From Sphingobacterium oryzagri (GTDB lineage Bacteria > Bacteroidota > Bacteroidia > Sphingobacteriales > Sphingobacteriaceae), in assembly GCF_028736175.1 (NCBI RefSeq), contig NZ_CP117880.1:4774001-4838000 (forward strand): DNA of 64,000 nucleotides. The letters run 5' to 3'. Position 1 is the first letter of the stretch. Each line of letters begins with the position of its first letter. Positions 9,288 through 18,262 of the stretch are shown here, piece by piece. The notes below the pieces were generated by a model that was given only the letters and a program-made list of their open reading frames with translations, did not search any database and was not told the DNA's origin. Both the position numbers and the translations under genes were made by a program.

Positions 9288-9887
9288 ATGGAACACTTAA
9301 AATATGAACAAATTATCGAAGCAGCTGTACGTCGATTTTCACATTTCGGCACCGCTAAAACGACCACAAATGAAATTGCAAACGATCTTCGTATAGCCAA
9401 AGGAACGCTTTACTATTACTTTGAAGACAAAAAAATGCTGCAGGTTGCAGCGATCAAATTTTTGGTAGAAAAGCTCTTTACAGAGATAAAAGATAGCATA
9501 GCCAATCTTGCGACCAGCCAAATGATGGAAACTGTACTTCATAAAATGGCTATCTTTTTTAAAGCGCACTCCAGGTTTCTAAACTGGCAGCCCTTTCTGT
9601 TTGAACAGGAAGATCATGAAATACCGATGACCTTGATTACCCGGTTTAACGACCATAAAAAAGCATTGTTTGACCAAATTATAGATTTGGCAAACCAAAA
9701 CCGAGAAGCAGCTCTACAGCGAAAAAATACAGCAAACTGTCTACATGCTATACTTGTAGCCACGCTCTCCCGGATGACGGTAACCATCGACTACACAGAA
9801 CCTGAGCTTATTGCCATAAACTTTCAAGATCAACTGCATACGCAGCGTGCATTGGTGAAGTTTATTTTAACAGCAACCGAAGACTAA
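9288..9887 (+). CDS. TetR family transcriptional regulator (second of two)
   Basis: About 199 residues with a clear TetR DNA-binding domain (AVRRFSHFGTAKTTTNEIANDLRIAKGTLYYYFEDKKML) and a C-terminal helical domain. A GTG at 9252 would add twelve polar residues, but the ATG at 9288 puts the first helix at the usual distance, so it is preferred. It lies 69 bp after the other TetR gene and is not closely similar to it, so this is not a recent duplication. Role is unknown; control of the RND operon or of a distant target are both possible. Confidence 0.82.
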   Translation: MEHLKYEQIIEAAVRRFSHFGTAKTTTNEIANDLRIAKGTLYYYFEDKKMLQVAAIKFLVEKLFTEIKDSIANLATSQMMETVLHKMAIFFKAHSRFLNWQPFLFEQEDHEIPMTLITRFNDHKKALFDQIIDLANQNREAALQRKNTANCLHAILVATLSRMTVTIDYTEPELIAINFQDQLHTQRALVKFILTATED

Positions 9888-9929
9888 GACAGTCGCGTTA
9901 AACCTATTGCCCGCAAAGAAATTGCTATT

Positions 9930-9971
9930 AAAAAAAAGCGCTACGGAAAATTTGTCCATTTTCCGTAGCGC
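9930..9971 (-). terminator. rho-independent terminator of the receptor-GH3 operon
   Basis: A perfect 13-bp stem (9938-9950 with 9959-9971, 8-nt loop) is followed on the minus strand by eight T residues. It sits 36 bp beyond the GH3 stop codon, between convergent transcription units, and lacks a T-run on the plus strand. Confidence 0.85.
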
Positions 9972-10006
9972 AATATAGGCCGTGCTAAGCAAATCGCTAA
10001 AGCTTA

Positions 10007-12322
10007 TTACTTCTGCACCTTGTATTTTGCCGTGCGCGCATCGCTAATCACACCGCTCCAGTTTAAACCAAAACCGAAATCGTAAGCATTATTTTGCGAG
10101 TCTACATACGGCACCATATCAAATGGTACATCTTCTTTTTGTTCTTCCACCGTTTTCATGTCTTTTGGCATTTGCACCGGAAGAAGTCCCGAAGGCTCGT
10201 AGACACCCGAGATAGTTTCCAAAATAGCTTGGTTACTGATGTTAAAATTGACCAAAATCGCGTCTGCATCTCTTTCAAATTCTGCGAAAACCATCGGCTT
10301 CGATGCATTGACAGACACCACCACGGGCTTACCGCCCATTAATCGCTGGGTATTTTTTATCAGCAGCAGATCATTTGTATTGGTTACGGTCGACGTTTTT
10401 CCTTTGTAACTTCTGTCTTTCACTTCCGGAGCAATCACCGGATCGCCAGCTGCGATACTGTGCTCACGTGCATCGGTTGCCGTATAACTGTTGTATTGCA
10501 AAGGAATTGGCAAATAGCCATTGCCGCCACGCTGACGATCGATCTCGCTATAGCCAGCTTCTTCACTGTGCGGACTATCGACAAAAACCAAGGCAAAATC
10601 TGCATCTGCCGGATTGGAAGTAAACTCAAAATAGCGGTTCACGAAAGCCGTGTCGACAGGATATTCAAGCACTGGCGATGTATAATTGTTCCACCAATCA
10701 AAATGGCCTGGTTTGTACCGTTTAGGAATATACACTTTTTTCTTTCCTTTGATAGGCAGCGTATTATCCACATTTTTTAACATCACAATCGATTTTACCT
10801 GCGCCTCATAACCCGCCTTCATAAATTCCTGGTTACCGACAATACGCTTGGTTTCTTCCACATCCAGGTAAGGATTTTCAAAAAGCCCTAGGCGGAAAAA
10901 GTTTTTCAATAAGCGTACGGCAGAACGCTCAAAACGCGCCCGCATATATTTTTCGCCATGCTCGGTAACGCCCATTTGATAGGCTTCTAAAACCGGCGCT
11001 TTCTCGTTGCTCCCTCCAAATTGATCGGCACCAGATTGAAGCGCCTTGTAATGGCGCTCAGCCACCGAAAGCTTTTCCACTCCCCATGGTTTTCCAGCAA
11101 AAGCGCCAGGCGTTTTCGCTTCGTCTGCGGTGACTGACCAATCCGTACAAACGACACCGTCGTAACCATATTTATCACGCAACAAATCCGAAATAATATA
11201 CTTGCTGAAAGCATTGCCGACATTTTCGCCATACACCTGATCCTGGTTGTAGCTCGTGGTGTAATAAGGCATAACGGCGGCCGCCTTTTGCGTCGGGCCA
11301 TCTAATTTAAATGCACCTTCTGTAAATGGCTTAATATGCGTTTCAAAGTTGTTGCCCGGATACACGCCATATTTTCCCATCGCCCAGTGCGCATCCCGAC
11401 CGCCTTCACCCGTTCCGCCTCCTGGCCAATGTTTCACCATAGCATTCACACTGGTGTAACCCCAGCCATCTTTAATCACATCAGCGCCTTCCGACGTTTG
11501 AAAACCGTCAATATACGCGCGACCCATATCGGTCGTCAATTCCGGACTTTCACTAAAAACATAAGCCGCCCGATACCAACGTGGCTCGGTCGCTAAATCA
11601 ATTTGTGGTGACAATGCGGTTGTTATTCCCAGCGCACGATATTCTCTAGCCGCAATACGACCAAATGCACGAACGATGCCGGGATCAAATGTAGCACCCA
11701 AGGCTAGACCATCAGGCCACAACGATATATCACCGCCGGCGCCCGCATTAAACTCAGCGGTTACTTGTGTTAAATGTCGCGGATCAGAACTGTTATTTGC
11801 CGGAATGCCGAGCCGCGAACCTTCTACAAATGCTTGCAGATTATTGTTCCATTTTGCACCGACCTCTGGCGATTGAATAACGGTTAGCAAAACATGCCGA
11901 ACCTGATCATTCGACAAAAATTCCTTTTGCTGATCGGTAAGGTCCCAGGCTTTAGCAGTTTGGCTTTCGCGGAAATACTTCCCATCATATGTGCCGCCCA
12001 GAAATGCATTAGCGCCCGAGAATGCCGGAATAGCCTGGTGCCGACTGTAAAGCATCAGCCCCGCTATTTCTTCGACCGTCATTTTAGCGGCAAGATCTTT
12101 TGCCCGCTCTTCTACAGGCAGGCGCCAATCCTCATACTTGTCTAATTTTCCATTCTTGTTAAGATCCTTAAATTTCTTCCCTTTTATCGTAAGAATTTTG
12201 ACATTTGACGCTTCGGCATACCCTAGTCGCGGACCACCCGTATTCTGCACATACTGGTGTTTTTGCGCAGAAGCCAGGGCGGCTGACAAGGTAAAAGCCG
12301 AAGCCATTATAATTGTTTTCAT
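10007..12322 (-). CDS. glycoside hydrolase family 3 beta-glucosidase-like enzyme, secreted
   Basis: The 771-residue protein has a signal peptide (MKTIIMASAFTLSAALASAQ) and the GH3 (alpha/beta)8 and alpha/beta-sandwich domains. The conserved VKHWPGGG (K297-H298) and the nucleophile region YDGVVCTDWSV with Asp394 are visible. Near the N-terminus, residues 53-65 (DLNKNGKLDKYED) look like an EF-hand-type calcium loop, a feature common in Bacteroidota GH3 enzymes. It should release glucose or xylose units from oligosaccharides in the periplasm or outside. It follows the TonB-receptor-like gene by 22 bp, forming a two-gene uptake-and-degradation unit; the exact glycan is not predictable. Confidence 0.9.
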   Translation of the reverse strand: MKTIIMASAFTLSAALASAQKHQYVQNTGGPRLGYAEASNVKILTIKGKKFKDLNKNGKLDKYEDWRLPVEERAKDLAAKMTVEEIAGLMLYSRHQAIPAFSGANAFLGGTYDGKYFRESQTAKAWDLTDQQKEFLSNDQVRHVLLTVIQSPEVGAKWNNNLQAFVEGSRLGIPANNSSDPRHLTQVTAEFNAGAGGDISLWPDGLALGATFDPGIVRAFGRIAAREYRALGITTALSPQIDLATEPRWYRAAYVFSESPELTTDMGRAYIDGFQTSEGADVIKDGWGYTSVNAMVKHWPGGGTGEGGRDAHWAMGKYGVYPGNNFETHIKPFTEGAFKLDGPTQKAAAVMPYYTTSYNQDQVYGENVGNAFSKYIISDLLRDKYGYDGVVCTDWSVTADEAKTPGAFAGKPWGVEKLSVAERHYKALQSGADQFGGSNEKAPVLEAYQMGVTEHGEKYMRARFERSAVRLLKNFFRLGLFENPYLDVEETKRIVGNQEFMKAGYEAQVKSIVMLKNVDNTLPIKGKKKVYIPKRYKPGHFDWWNNYTSPVLEYPVDTAFVNRYFEFTSNPADADFALVFVDSPHSEEAGYSEIDRQRGGNGYLPIPLQYNSYTATDAREHSIAAGDPVIAPEVKDRSYKGKTSTVTNTNDLLLIKNTQRLMGGKPVVVSVNASKPMVFAEFERDADAILVNFNISNQAILETISGVYEPSGLLPVQMPKDMKTVEEQKEDVPFDMVPYVDSQNNAYDFGFGLNWSGVISDARTAKYKVQK

Positions 12323-12344
12323 ACCTCTTATGTTTGTTCGTTTT

Positions 12345-14603
12345 CTAGAAATTGATACCCACCGAGAATTGCACCGTAAATGGCATCATGTAAGATCCGG
12401 TAAGCAACCTGTTTTCGTAAAGTGAAGCATCGGTTACGAGCTCCGCTCCATTCACTGTACCACTGGCGCCACGCTGATTTAAAAAGTTAATAACCCGACC
12501 GTTAAGATCGATGTTTTTGTTGAGCTTGTAACTTACACCACCGAAAGTTTCCCACCGCGGAGCGAAATAAAGCACGTTAGTAAGGTTGGCAAATTGATCG
12601 CTAAAATAGCGGAAGCTAGCCCAAACTTTCCATTTCTTATATTCGTAACTCGGGTCGATCTCCATCAACACTTTCGAAACCCCCAACACATTATTATCCG
12701 AGTAATTGTAATTTACGCCAAAGGCTTCAAAGTTAAAGTTCTTGTAAACGGGGTTTTGCAGCGTGATTAAATAGTGCAGGTTAAAGCCCTTAAATGGATT
12801 AAGCACGAAATCTGTCGTCCAACCTATCGTTTGGATATCGTAATAAGTAGTTGTGGCAACGGCTTCCGAAGCGTTCACCGGATTGACTAAATTGAAGCGA
12901 CTTAAGTAATCGTTTCTGGTTAAAAACGTCGCCTGGGATATCAACTGAATAAAATCGTTGTTGTAAAAAATACCGAATGCACCCAGCGGACTGCGGATTT
13001 TATTTGTACGTGCCGGTTCAGGCAGCGAGTAGCCCTCTAATTGACGATTTTGTTCGGTGTACTGAAAATCAGCCATCAAACCAAACTGGCGTGTCAAGTT
13101 ATACGTTGCATTGGCACTACCACCGATATGATACCAGCTATAGTTAATGTCGGTAAACGTCGCATTTTGGAGCGTAAAATCTGGCGTACGCGGCGTTTGG
13201 CTATAATCACCGTTGACAATATGGTTACGGAAAATAAGACCATAATTTAAGTTGAACCGATCATTCACTTTCCATTCATCATTCGCATAGATAGACAGCT
13301 TGTTTTCGATACCGTTGTGATATTCAGAGCCCAGATTATAGCCGTAGAAGCCGTATTCATCTGTATTCGGGCCGATCAACAGGCGTGGTTGTGCTTCTGC
13401 CGTTTGGTAAAAAAACGATCGGTTAGAAACAAACTGGTTTACGCGGTAAAACTGCTCAAGCAAGCCGAAGGTCAAAAAGTGATTATCAACTTTTTTCTCT
13501 AGACTGAAACGCCCTTGTACCGTTGTTAGTGGTGTTGGCGGCGTATTCATAGCGAGCTGCGTACCTACATTTCCTTCGTAACGTTCGCCCGTACTCGCTA
13601 TTGTATAGGTGTTGCCACTTTGAGCAGGAGCATTTGTCGAAAAAATGCTCAACGGAGGAAGGAGTATACGCGCTGCTTTTGAGCTACGAAATTGCGTTGA
13701 AAATTTAAAATTCCAATCGTTTTCGAGTTTATAATTTCCAAATAAGTTGATCGTGTGCGATGAAGAAGTCACCTCGTTGCCCGTCAAATTTGCCATGTAG
13801 TACTCGCCAGAGCGTACATCTTTAAACCGCACAGCGCCATCGCTCAGGATGTACGAATCCCGCCCAATGCGGAAATTATCCAATTCTCTTACCTGGCCAT
13901 TCGTTTGGTAATTGAATAACGCGTAATTCACAAGGTTATAGGAATCGGTGTATTTATAGTTTAGCGTAATTTTTCCACGATCATCGTCGAAATACTTGGT
14001 GATACCCGCGCGAAATATTTTTGCCTCTTCCGCATTACGCGCAAAACCTAACGTATACGTGCTGGGATCATAATTTAAAAAAGCACCGACGCTATAGGTC
14101 CATCCGTTTTTAGACATCGGCCCGGAAACGTTAACGTCGCCTTGCAACCAGCCGTAGTGGCTTGTGGTGAATCTTGACTTGAATTTAAATTCCTTGGTTC
14201 CGGTTTGCGAATAGGAGTTTACCGCAAAACCCAGGTCGCCCATAGTGAGCGCCACCTGGTTCATTTTTAATAAACCTGTTCGCTCCAGTCCGACACTTTG
14301 ACGCCAGGTGGTCGTTGGCAGTTCCGGCCAGAAAAAATAGACTACAGGAAGGTCATTCTCTAAGATTGTAATACCGCCTACACTGGAAGGCAGGCCGATA
14401 TTTACATCGCGCGGACTCGTATTATTGGCGGCATTCAAAAGCACGTTCCGGTTATTATCTTCCTTACCTGTACTTCCACTTTGAATAATTTGTTTAATCC
14501 GCAGCGAATCAATTTTTGAAATACTATCTGTTGTTTGCGCTTGCAATAGCCAGGCATTTGACATACAGATCAACAGGGCACATAAACGTAGGAGTTTCAT
14601 CAT
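12345..14603 (-). CDS. TonB-dependent-receptor-like outer-membrane protein
   Basis: A 752-residue secreted protein (signal peptide through LLQAQ) with alternating-hydrophobicity strands typical of a 22-strand barrel over residues 130-752, and a C-terminal aromatic residue (QFSVGINF) as used by the BAM machinery. The N-terminal 110 residues, with NIGLPSSVGGITILENDLPVVYFFWPELP, resemble a plug. There is no carboxypeptidase-like domain and no obvious SusD partner nearby. It probably imports or binds the oligosaccharide cut by the GH3 enzyme behind it. A porin-like role without TonB cannot be excluded, because no clear TonB box is seen. Confidence 0.75.
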   Translation of the reverse strand: MMKLLRLCALLICMSNAWLLQAQTTDSISKIDSLRIKQIIQSGSTGKEDNNRNVLLNAANNTSPRDVNIGLPSSVGGITILENDLPVVYFFWPELPTTTWRQSVGLERTGLLKMNQVALTMGDLGFAVNSYSQTGTKEFKFKSRFTTSHYGWLQGDVNVSGPMSKNGWTYSVGAFLNYDPSTYTLGFARNAEEAKIFRAGITKYFDDDRGKITLNYKYTDSYNLVNYALFNYQTNGQVRELDNFRIGRDSYILSDGAVRFKDVRSGEYYMANLTGNEVTSSSHTINLFGNYKLENDWNFKFSTQFRSSKAARILLPPLSIFSTNAPAQSGNTYTIASTGERYEGNVGTQLAMNTPPTPLTTVQGRFSLEKKVDNHFLTFGLLEQFYRVNQFVSNRSFFYQTAEAQPRLLIGPNTDEYGFYGYNLGSEYHNGIENKLSIYANDEWKVNDRFNLNYGLIFRNHIVNGDYSQTPRTPDFTLQNATFTDINYSWYHIGGSANATYNLTRQFGLMADFQYTEQNRQLEGYSLPEPARTNKIRSPLGAFGIFYNNDFIQLISQATFLTRNDYLSRFNLVNPVNASEAVATTTYYDIQTIGWTTDFVLNPFKGFNLHYLITLQNPVYKNFNFEAFGVNYNYSDNNVLGVSKVLMEIDPSYEYKKWKVWASFRYFSDQFANLTNVLYFAPRWETFGGVSYKLNKNIDLNGRVINFLNQRGASGTVNGAELVTDASLYENRLLTGSYMMPFTVQFSVGINF

Positions 14604-14825
14604 AACATACTAAAAATTTGGTTTAACATTGTTTAAACGTAAAGCTGAGTTTATCTCATTATTTTAAATAAATGATTATTTGGTTAGCCACGCTGTACTA
14701 ACGAAGCTAATTTTGCGTAAAACACTTTAATTAACACGGTTTAAAAAATAACACACAATGTAAATCGAATCGTTTTCAAACGAAAAAATAGGTTTACAAT
14801 AGCAATGCTTACTTATGAAGCATAG
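14604..14825 (-). promoter_or_regulatory. long 5' leader of the receptor-GH3 operon with palindromes
   Basis: Between the predicted promoter and the receptor ATG lie about 215 nt without coding capacity. They contain the perfect palindrome TCGTTT-TC-AAACGA (14770-14783), a smaller one GTTTAAAC (14631-14638), and an ATGCTT/AAGCAT inverted repeat near 14805-14823. These are candidate binding sites for a sugar regulator, such as the divergent Nudix-fold protein; this assignment is inference. Confidence 0.4.
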
Positions 14826-14856
14826 CAAATATACGGGTAATTTTAAAATTACAAAA
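14826..14856 (-). promoter_or_regulatory. promoter of the receptor-GH3 operon
   Basis: On the minus strand TTTTG (14856-14852), 18 bases, then TATATTTG (14833-14826): both the -33 and the -7 Bacteroidota elements at proper distance. It implies a leader over 200 nt long. Confidence 0.6.
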
Positions 14857-15062
14857 TCGCAAGAGAATATTTTTTATCATTCTTTTTTAAAGCCCGTATA
14901 TAATCAGAGATATTGAACAGTCATTTAACAACAAGGTAATTTAGACTACATCTATCAATAGCTAATTACTCCCCGTCTTGCGAAGAAAAATAGATACACT
15001 GCGATAGGCATTCCCAAGAATATTTCCTTTGCCGTTTTAATAATACAGTGAAATGAATTATA

Positions 15063-15857
15063 TTGGCCCTATACTATGTTTTAAACCAAAGCGCATTGAT
15101 TGATTACAGAGAGGAACTGATCCGAAATTCGGACAACTGCCATGCACGTTATTTGCCGCATGTCTCGGTAGATACCGTGATATTTGGTTTTCACGATGAC
15201 GAGTTGCGGGTATTACTATTGAAGATGCACTTCAATAAGCAATGGTTTTTGCCTGGTGGATATGTGTTGAAACAAGAAGACCTTTCCGACGCTGCCAAAC
15301 GGGTGTTACAGGTTCGTACTGGCGTACAAGACGTGTACCTGAAGGAATTTGGCGTTTTTGGTAAGCACGACCGCAGCCAAAAGTGGTTTGACGATTTCGA
15401 CGATACCTTATGGCAAAAGCAACGGTTTATATCAGTAGGCTACTATGCGCTGGTCGATTATTCAAAAGTTGTTCCTTCGAAAGACGATTGGAGCGAAGCC
15501 TGCGAATGGAAAATGCTTTCCGAGCTTGACGAGTTAAAGTTAACGATGGACCACCCGGCGATTTTACAAGCCGGATTGGAGGCTTTGCGAAACGATATGC
15601 TGGCAAGACCCATCGGTTACAATTTATTGCCCGAAAAATTCACCATACCGCAACTACAACGATTGTACGAAACGATTTTAGACAGAAAACTTAACCGTGG
15701 AAACTTCTATCGCAAAATAACAAAGTACGATCTATTAGAAAAAGTAGGCGAAGCAAAGATGGATAACGCTATAAAACCGCAGATTGTGTATCAATTGAAT
15801 CAAAAAAAATATCAAGCAGCCATGGAAAATGGTTTCCGCGATAAAAACGGCATTTAA
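15063..15857 (+). CDS. Nudix-fold transcriptional regulator (NrtR/AraR type)
   Basis: About 264 residues: an N-terminal Nudix domain (residues 33-165) and a C-terminal winged-helix NrtR-like domain (residues 180-250, EKFTIPQLQRLYETILDRKLNRGNFYRKI). The Nudix box is present in outline (G66-x5-E72-x7-R80) but the catalytic glutamates of the REUxEE core are replaced by Val and Arg, so the domain should bind and not hydrolyse a ligand. In Bacteroides, AraR of this family senses a sugar; position next to a GH3/receptor operon fits the same idea. The start is uncertain: TTG at 15063 or TTG at 15096, with no ATG nearby in frame. A near-match to a -7 box (TTCCTTTG) lies at about 15023. Confidence 0.8.
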   Translation: MALYYVLNQSALIDYREELIRNSDNCHARYLPHVSVDTVIFGFHDDELRVLLLKMHFNKQWFLPGGYVLKQEDLSDAAKRVLQVRTGVQDVYLKEFGVFGKHDRSQKWFDDFDDTLWQKQRFISVGYYALVDYSKVVPSKDDWSEACEWKMLSELDELKLTMDHPAILQAGLEALRNDMLARPIGYNLLPEKFTIPQLQRLYETILDRKLNRGNFYRKITKYDLLEKVGEAKMDNAIKPQIVYQLNQKKYQAAMENGFRDKNGI

Positions 15858-16129
15858 GATTTATGGTGTTTTTACTGCTTCATCTATATCCGGTATTCCA
15901 GAAATGCTCAACATAATCATTTTCCATAAGCGATAAATTTATTCTATCAAGAGTTTCATTCTCGCGATCAGTCTTTTTGCCTGTACAACAAACTTCCGCA
16001 ATTGTAGCCGGGGAAGATTTCAACACAGACTACAATTGAAATAATGAATCGTGTTCAGAAAAATTTTCTTCTTTTCCTCTTCAACAGCAAATTTATTTGA
16101 TAAAACACTGCATCTACCCCCAAACAGTC

Positions 16130-16903
16130 TTACTTCCACCGTGCTAAAAATTGCTCAAACGCCTCGCGATAACCCTCACTAACGGAGAAATGCTGCTCGT
16201 CGATATACACCGAACTTTTGGTCACGGCCGTCACGCGGTCAAGCGAAACGATATAGGAACGATGCAAGCGCATAAAATTCTTAGAAGAGAGTTTAGCTTC
16301 CAACGATTTCAGTGTCAATAAACTAATCATCGGCTTTGCCTGGTCTTCCACAAAAATCTTGACATAATCTTTCAAGCCCTCTACATACACGATCTTTGCT
16401 TTCTCTACCTTGACCATTTGGTGGTCAACGCGCAGATAAAGAAACGGATCATCATAACCATTATCAATAAGCTGGTTACCCGCGGTCGTCAAATCGGGCG
16501 AAAACGAAGGCTGAGCGGCATTACGCAGCAGCATAAAGTAAGCCACCGCCTTTTGCACCGCTAGCGAAAAATCGACATAGTTAAACGGCTTCAAAAGATA
16601 ATCCAGCGCGTCTACCCGAAAACCTTCCAACGCGTAATCATCATAAGCCGTTGTAAATACAATACGCGGTTTATTAACGCCTTTTTTCTGATCGATAATC
16701 TTAGCCAGTTCAATGCCATTTAGATCGGGCATCCGAATGTCCAAAAAAATCAAATCCACCGTACTCTGGTGAATATACTCCAAAGCCTGGATGGCAGACG
16801 AAAATTTCGCTACCAAATGGACGCCCGGTGTCCGCTCGATATAACTCACCAGCAGTTCCAATGCTAGCGGCTCATCATCAATAGCTATCGTAAGTAATTT
16901 CAA
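16130..16903 (-). CDS. LytTR-family response regulator
   Basis: 257 residues with a receiver domain (acidic DDE at residues 9-11, phospho-acceptor D55 in LIFLDIRMPD, conserved Thr and Lys in FTTAYDDYAL and LLKPF) and a C-terminal LytTR DNA-binding domain (about residues 150-255, ending GYREAFEQFLARWK). The start is a TTG inside the 4-nt overlap TTGA with the kinase stop codon; no ATG gives a complete receiver domain, so TTG is well supported. It is the partner of the LytS-type kinase encoded just upstream. Target genes are unknown. Confidence 0.92.
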   Translation of the reverse strand: MKLLTIAIDDEPLALELLVSYIERTPGVHLVAKFSSAIQALEYIHQSTVDLIFLDIRMPDLNGIELAKIIDQKKGVNKPRIVFTTAYDDYALEGFRVDALDYLLKPFNYVDFSLAVQKAVAYFMLLRNAAQPSFSPDLTTAGNQLIDNGYDDPFLYLRVDHQMVKVEKAKIVYVEGLKDYVKIFVEDQAKPMISLLTLKSLEAKLSSKNFMRLHRSYIVSLDRVTAVTKSSVYIDEQHFSVSEGYREAFEQFLARWK

Positions 16904-17952
16904 CGTACAAAAATCTTTAAATTAACCAAAAACTCATTATGTTCATTCGCCCCCGCATGCAAGCGGTGTTTCTCCGGATATAGCAGCTCCAACCGCCGAG
17001 AGGTATTTGTTAAACCGATGCCACTATCCTCTTCCAGATCAGCCCCTTTTTTACTGAAAATAGGATTTCTTACGATCAGCTCCACGTAGGTTTCGTGTTG
17101 AAAAATAGCTATATAAATCACACTTTTCTCGTAAGAGCTCACCCCGTGTTTAAACGCATTTTCAATAAACGGGAGGATAAGCATCGGCGCAATATATTGA
17201 TCCTTTATCTGTGCTGGCCTTTCAAATTCGATCTGCGTAATGGCTGTTGTGCGCAGCTTCATTAACTTGATATAATTTTCGATAAAATTGATTTCTTTTT
17301 CTACCGTGGTTTGCTGATGTTTTGACTCATACAGCACATAACGCATCATTTTAGATAAGGTGTAAATCGCGTCCTGGGATTTTGCGGCATCCATTTCAGC
17401 TAACGCATAGATAGAATGCAACACATTGAAGAGGAAATGTGGATTGATCTGCGCCCTTAAAAACGCCAGTTCGCTAGATACCTTCTCCTGAAGCAAGGTT
17501 TGTTTACGACGTTGATCTGCATGCAGCTGGTCGCCCACCTTAATGCTCGTACCGATAACAAAAAGCATCAAGGTAACGATTACCGAAATGAAGGTTAACG
17601 CCAAGCCAAATTCGGGGTAAACAGCATGATCATTATTCAGGTTAACCTCAATAATTTTATCGTCTAGTCGATGCAACTTGGTCAAAATCTGTTTAGCAGA
17701 GAGCATAAAGGCCAGCGCAGCCAAAATAACCAGCGTAAACTCAAAACTTCGCCCGCGCAGCAGCAGTTTTGGCACAAAAATATACATGTTGCAGTAAAAC
17801 AGCGTGAGCCAGAGCAGCAGTTGATAAGCCTGCCAATACCAAAATTCGTTTGGCAAACTAAAGGGCAGCGTTAATGGATATACACTGAATAACAGCAGTG
17901 CACCAAGAACAATAACATGCGTAGCAACAGACAGCGATTGACGAATATTCAT
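16900..17952 (-). CDS. LytS/YehU-type sensor histidine kinase
   Basis: 350 residues: four predicted membrane helices in the first 135 residues (around 11-31, 38-60, 70-90 and 115-135) with no large extracytoplasmic domain, then the His_kinase domain with phospho-acceptor H172 (LRAQINPHFLFNVLHSI) and an ATPase region with ENAFKHG (N box) and DSGIGLTN. It overlaps the response regulator gene by four bases, so the two are translationally coupled. The absence of a sizeable sensor domain suggests a membrane-embedded signal. Confidence 0.92.
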   Translation of the reverse strand: MNIRQSLSVATHVIVLGALLLFSVYPLTLPFSLPNEFWYWQAYQLLLWLTLFYCNMYIFVPKLLLRGRSFEFTLVILAALAFMLSAKQILTKLHRLDDKIIEVNLNNDHAVYPEFGLALTFISVIVTLMLFVIGTSIKVGDQLHADQRRKQTLLQEKVSSELAFLRAQINPHFLFNVLHSIYALAEMDAAKSQDAIYTLSKMMRYVLYESKHQQTTVEKEINFIENYIKLMKLRTTAITQIEFERPAQIKDQYIAPMLILPFIENAFKHGVSSYEKSVIYIAIFQHETYVELIVRNPIFSKKGADLEEDSGIGLTNTSRRLELLYPEKHRLHAGANEHNEFLVNLKIFVR

Positions 17953-18227
17953 TACAATTGATAAACGATATTAATTTAATAAAATATTTTAAACCGTAGA
18001 AAAAAAATAGGTAGATATTCGAAATAAACAACTAAATAGCTACAGCTACATCGACTACTTTGCTTTTTTTGACAAGTTCGTTGCCTCCCCATTTTCTGAA
18101 ACAAGCGCACGGGCTACATCTGCAAAAAATCGGGAAGCTGGGTAGCAATATCGAAGCCAAGTTTTAAATAATAGCTGTTTTGATTTGCTTTCTAGAAAAA
18201 CCCTTGTTAAATTGTGTTAAATGCCCA

Positions 18228-18255
18228 TTTTGAAGCATTTGCATCCCTATTTTTG
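18228..18255 (+). promoter_or_regulatory. promoter immediately before the histidine kinase start
   Basis: TTTTG (18228-18232), 15 bases, then TATTTTTG (18248-18255), a full TAnnTTTG match. The ATG at 18263 is only 7 bases beyond the box, so transcription should start at or next to the start codon: a leaderless message. The rest of the gap 17953-18227 shows nothing recognisable. Confidence 0.5.
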
Positions 18256-18262
18256 TAAAAGA

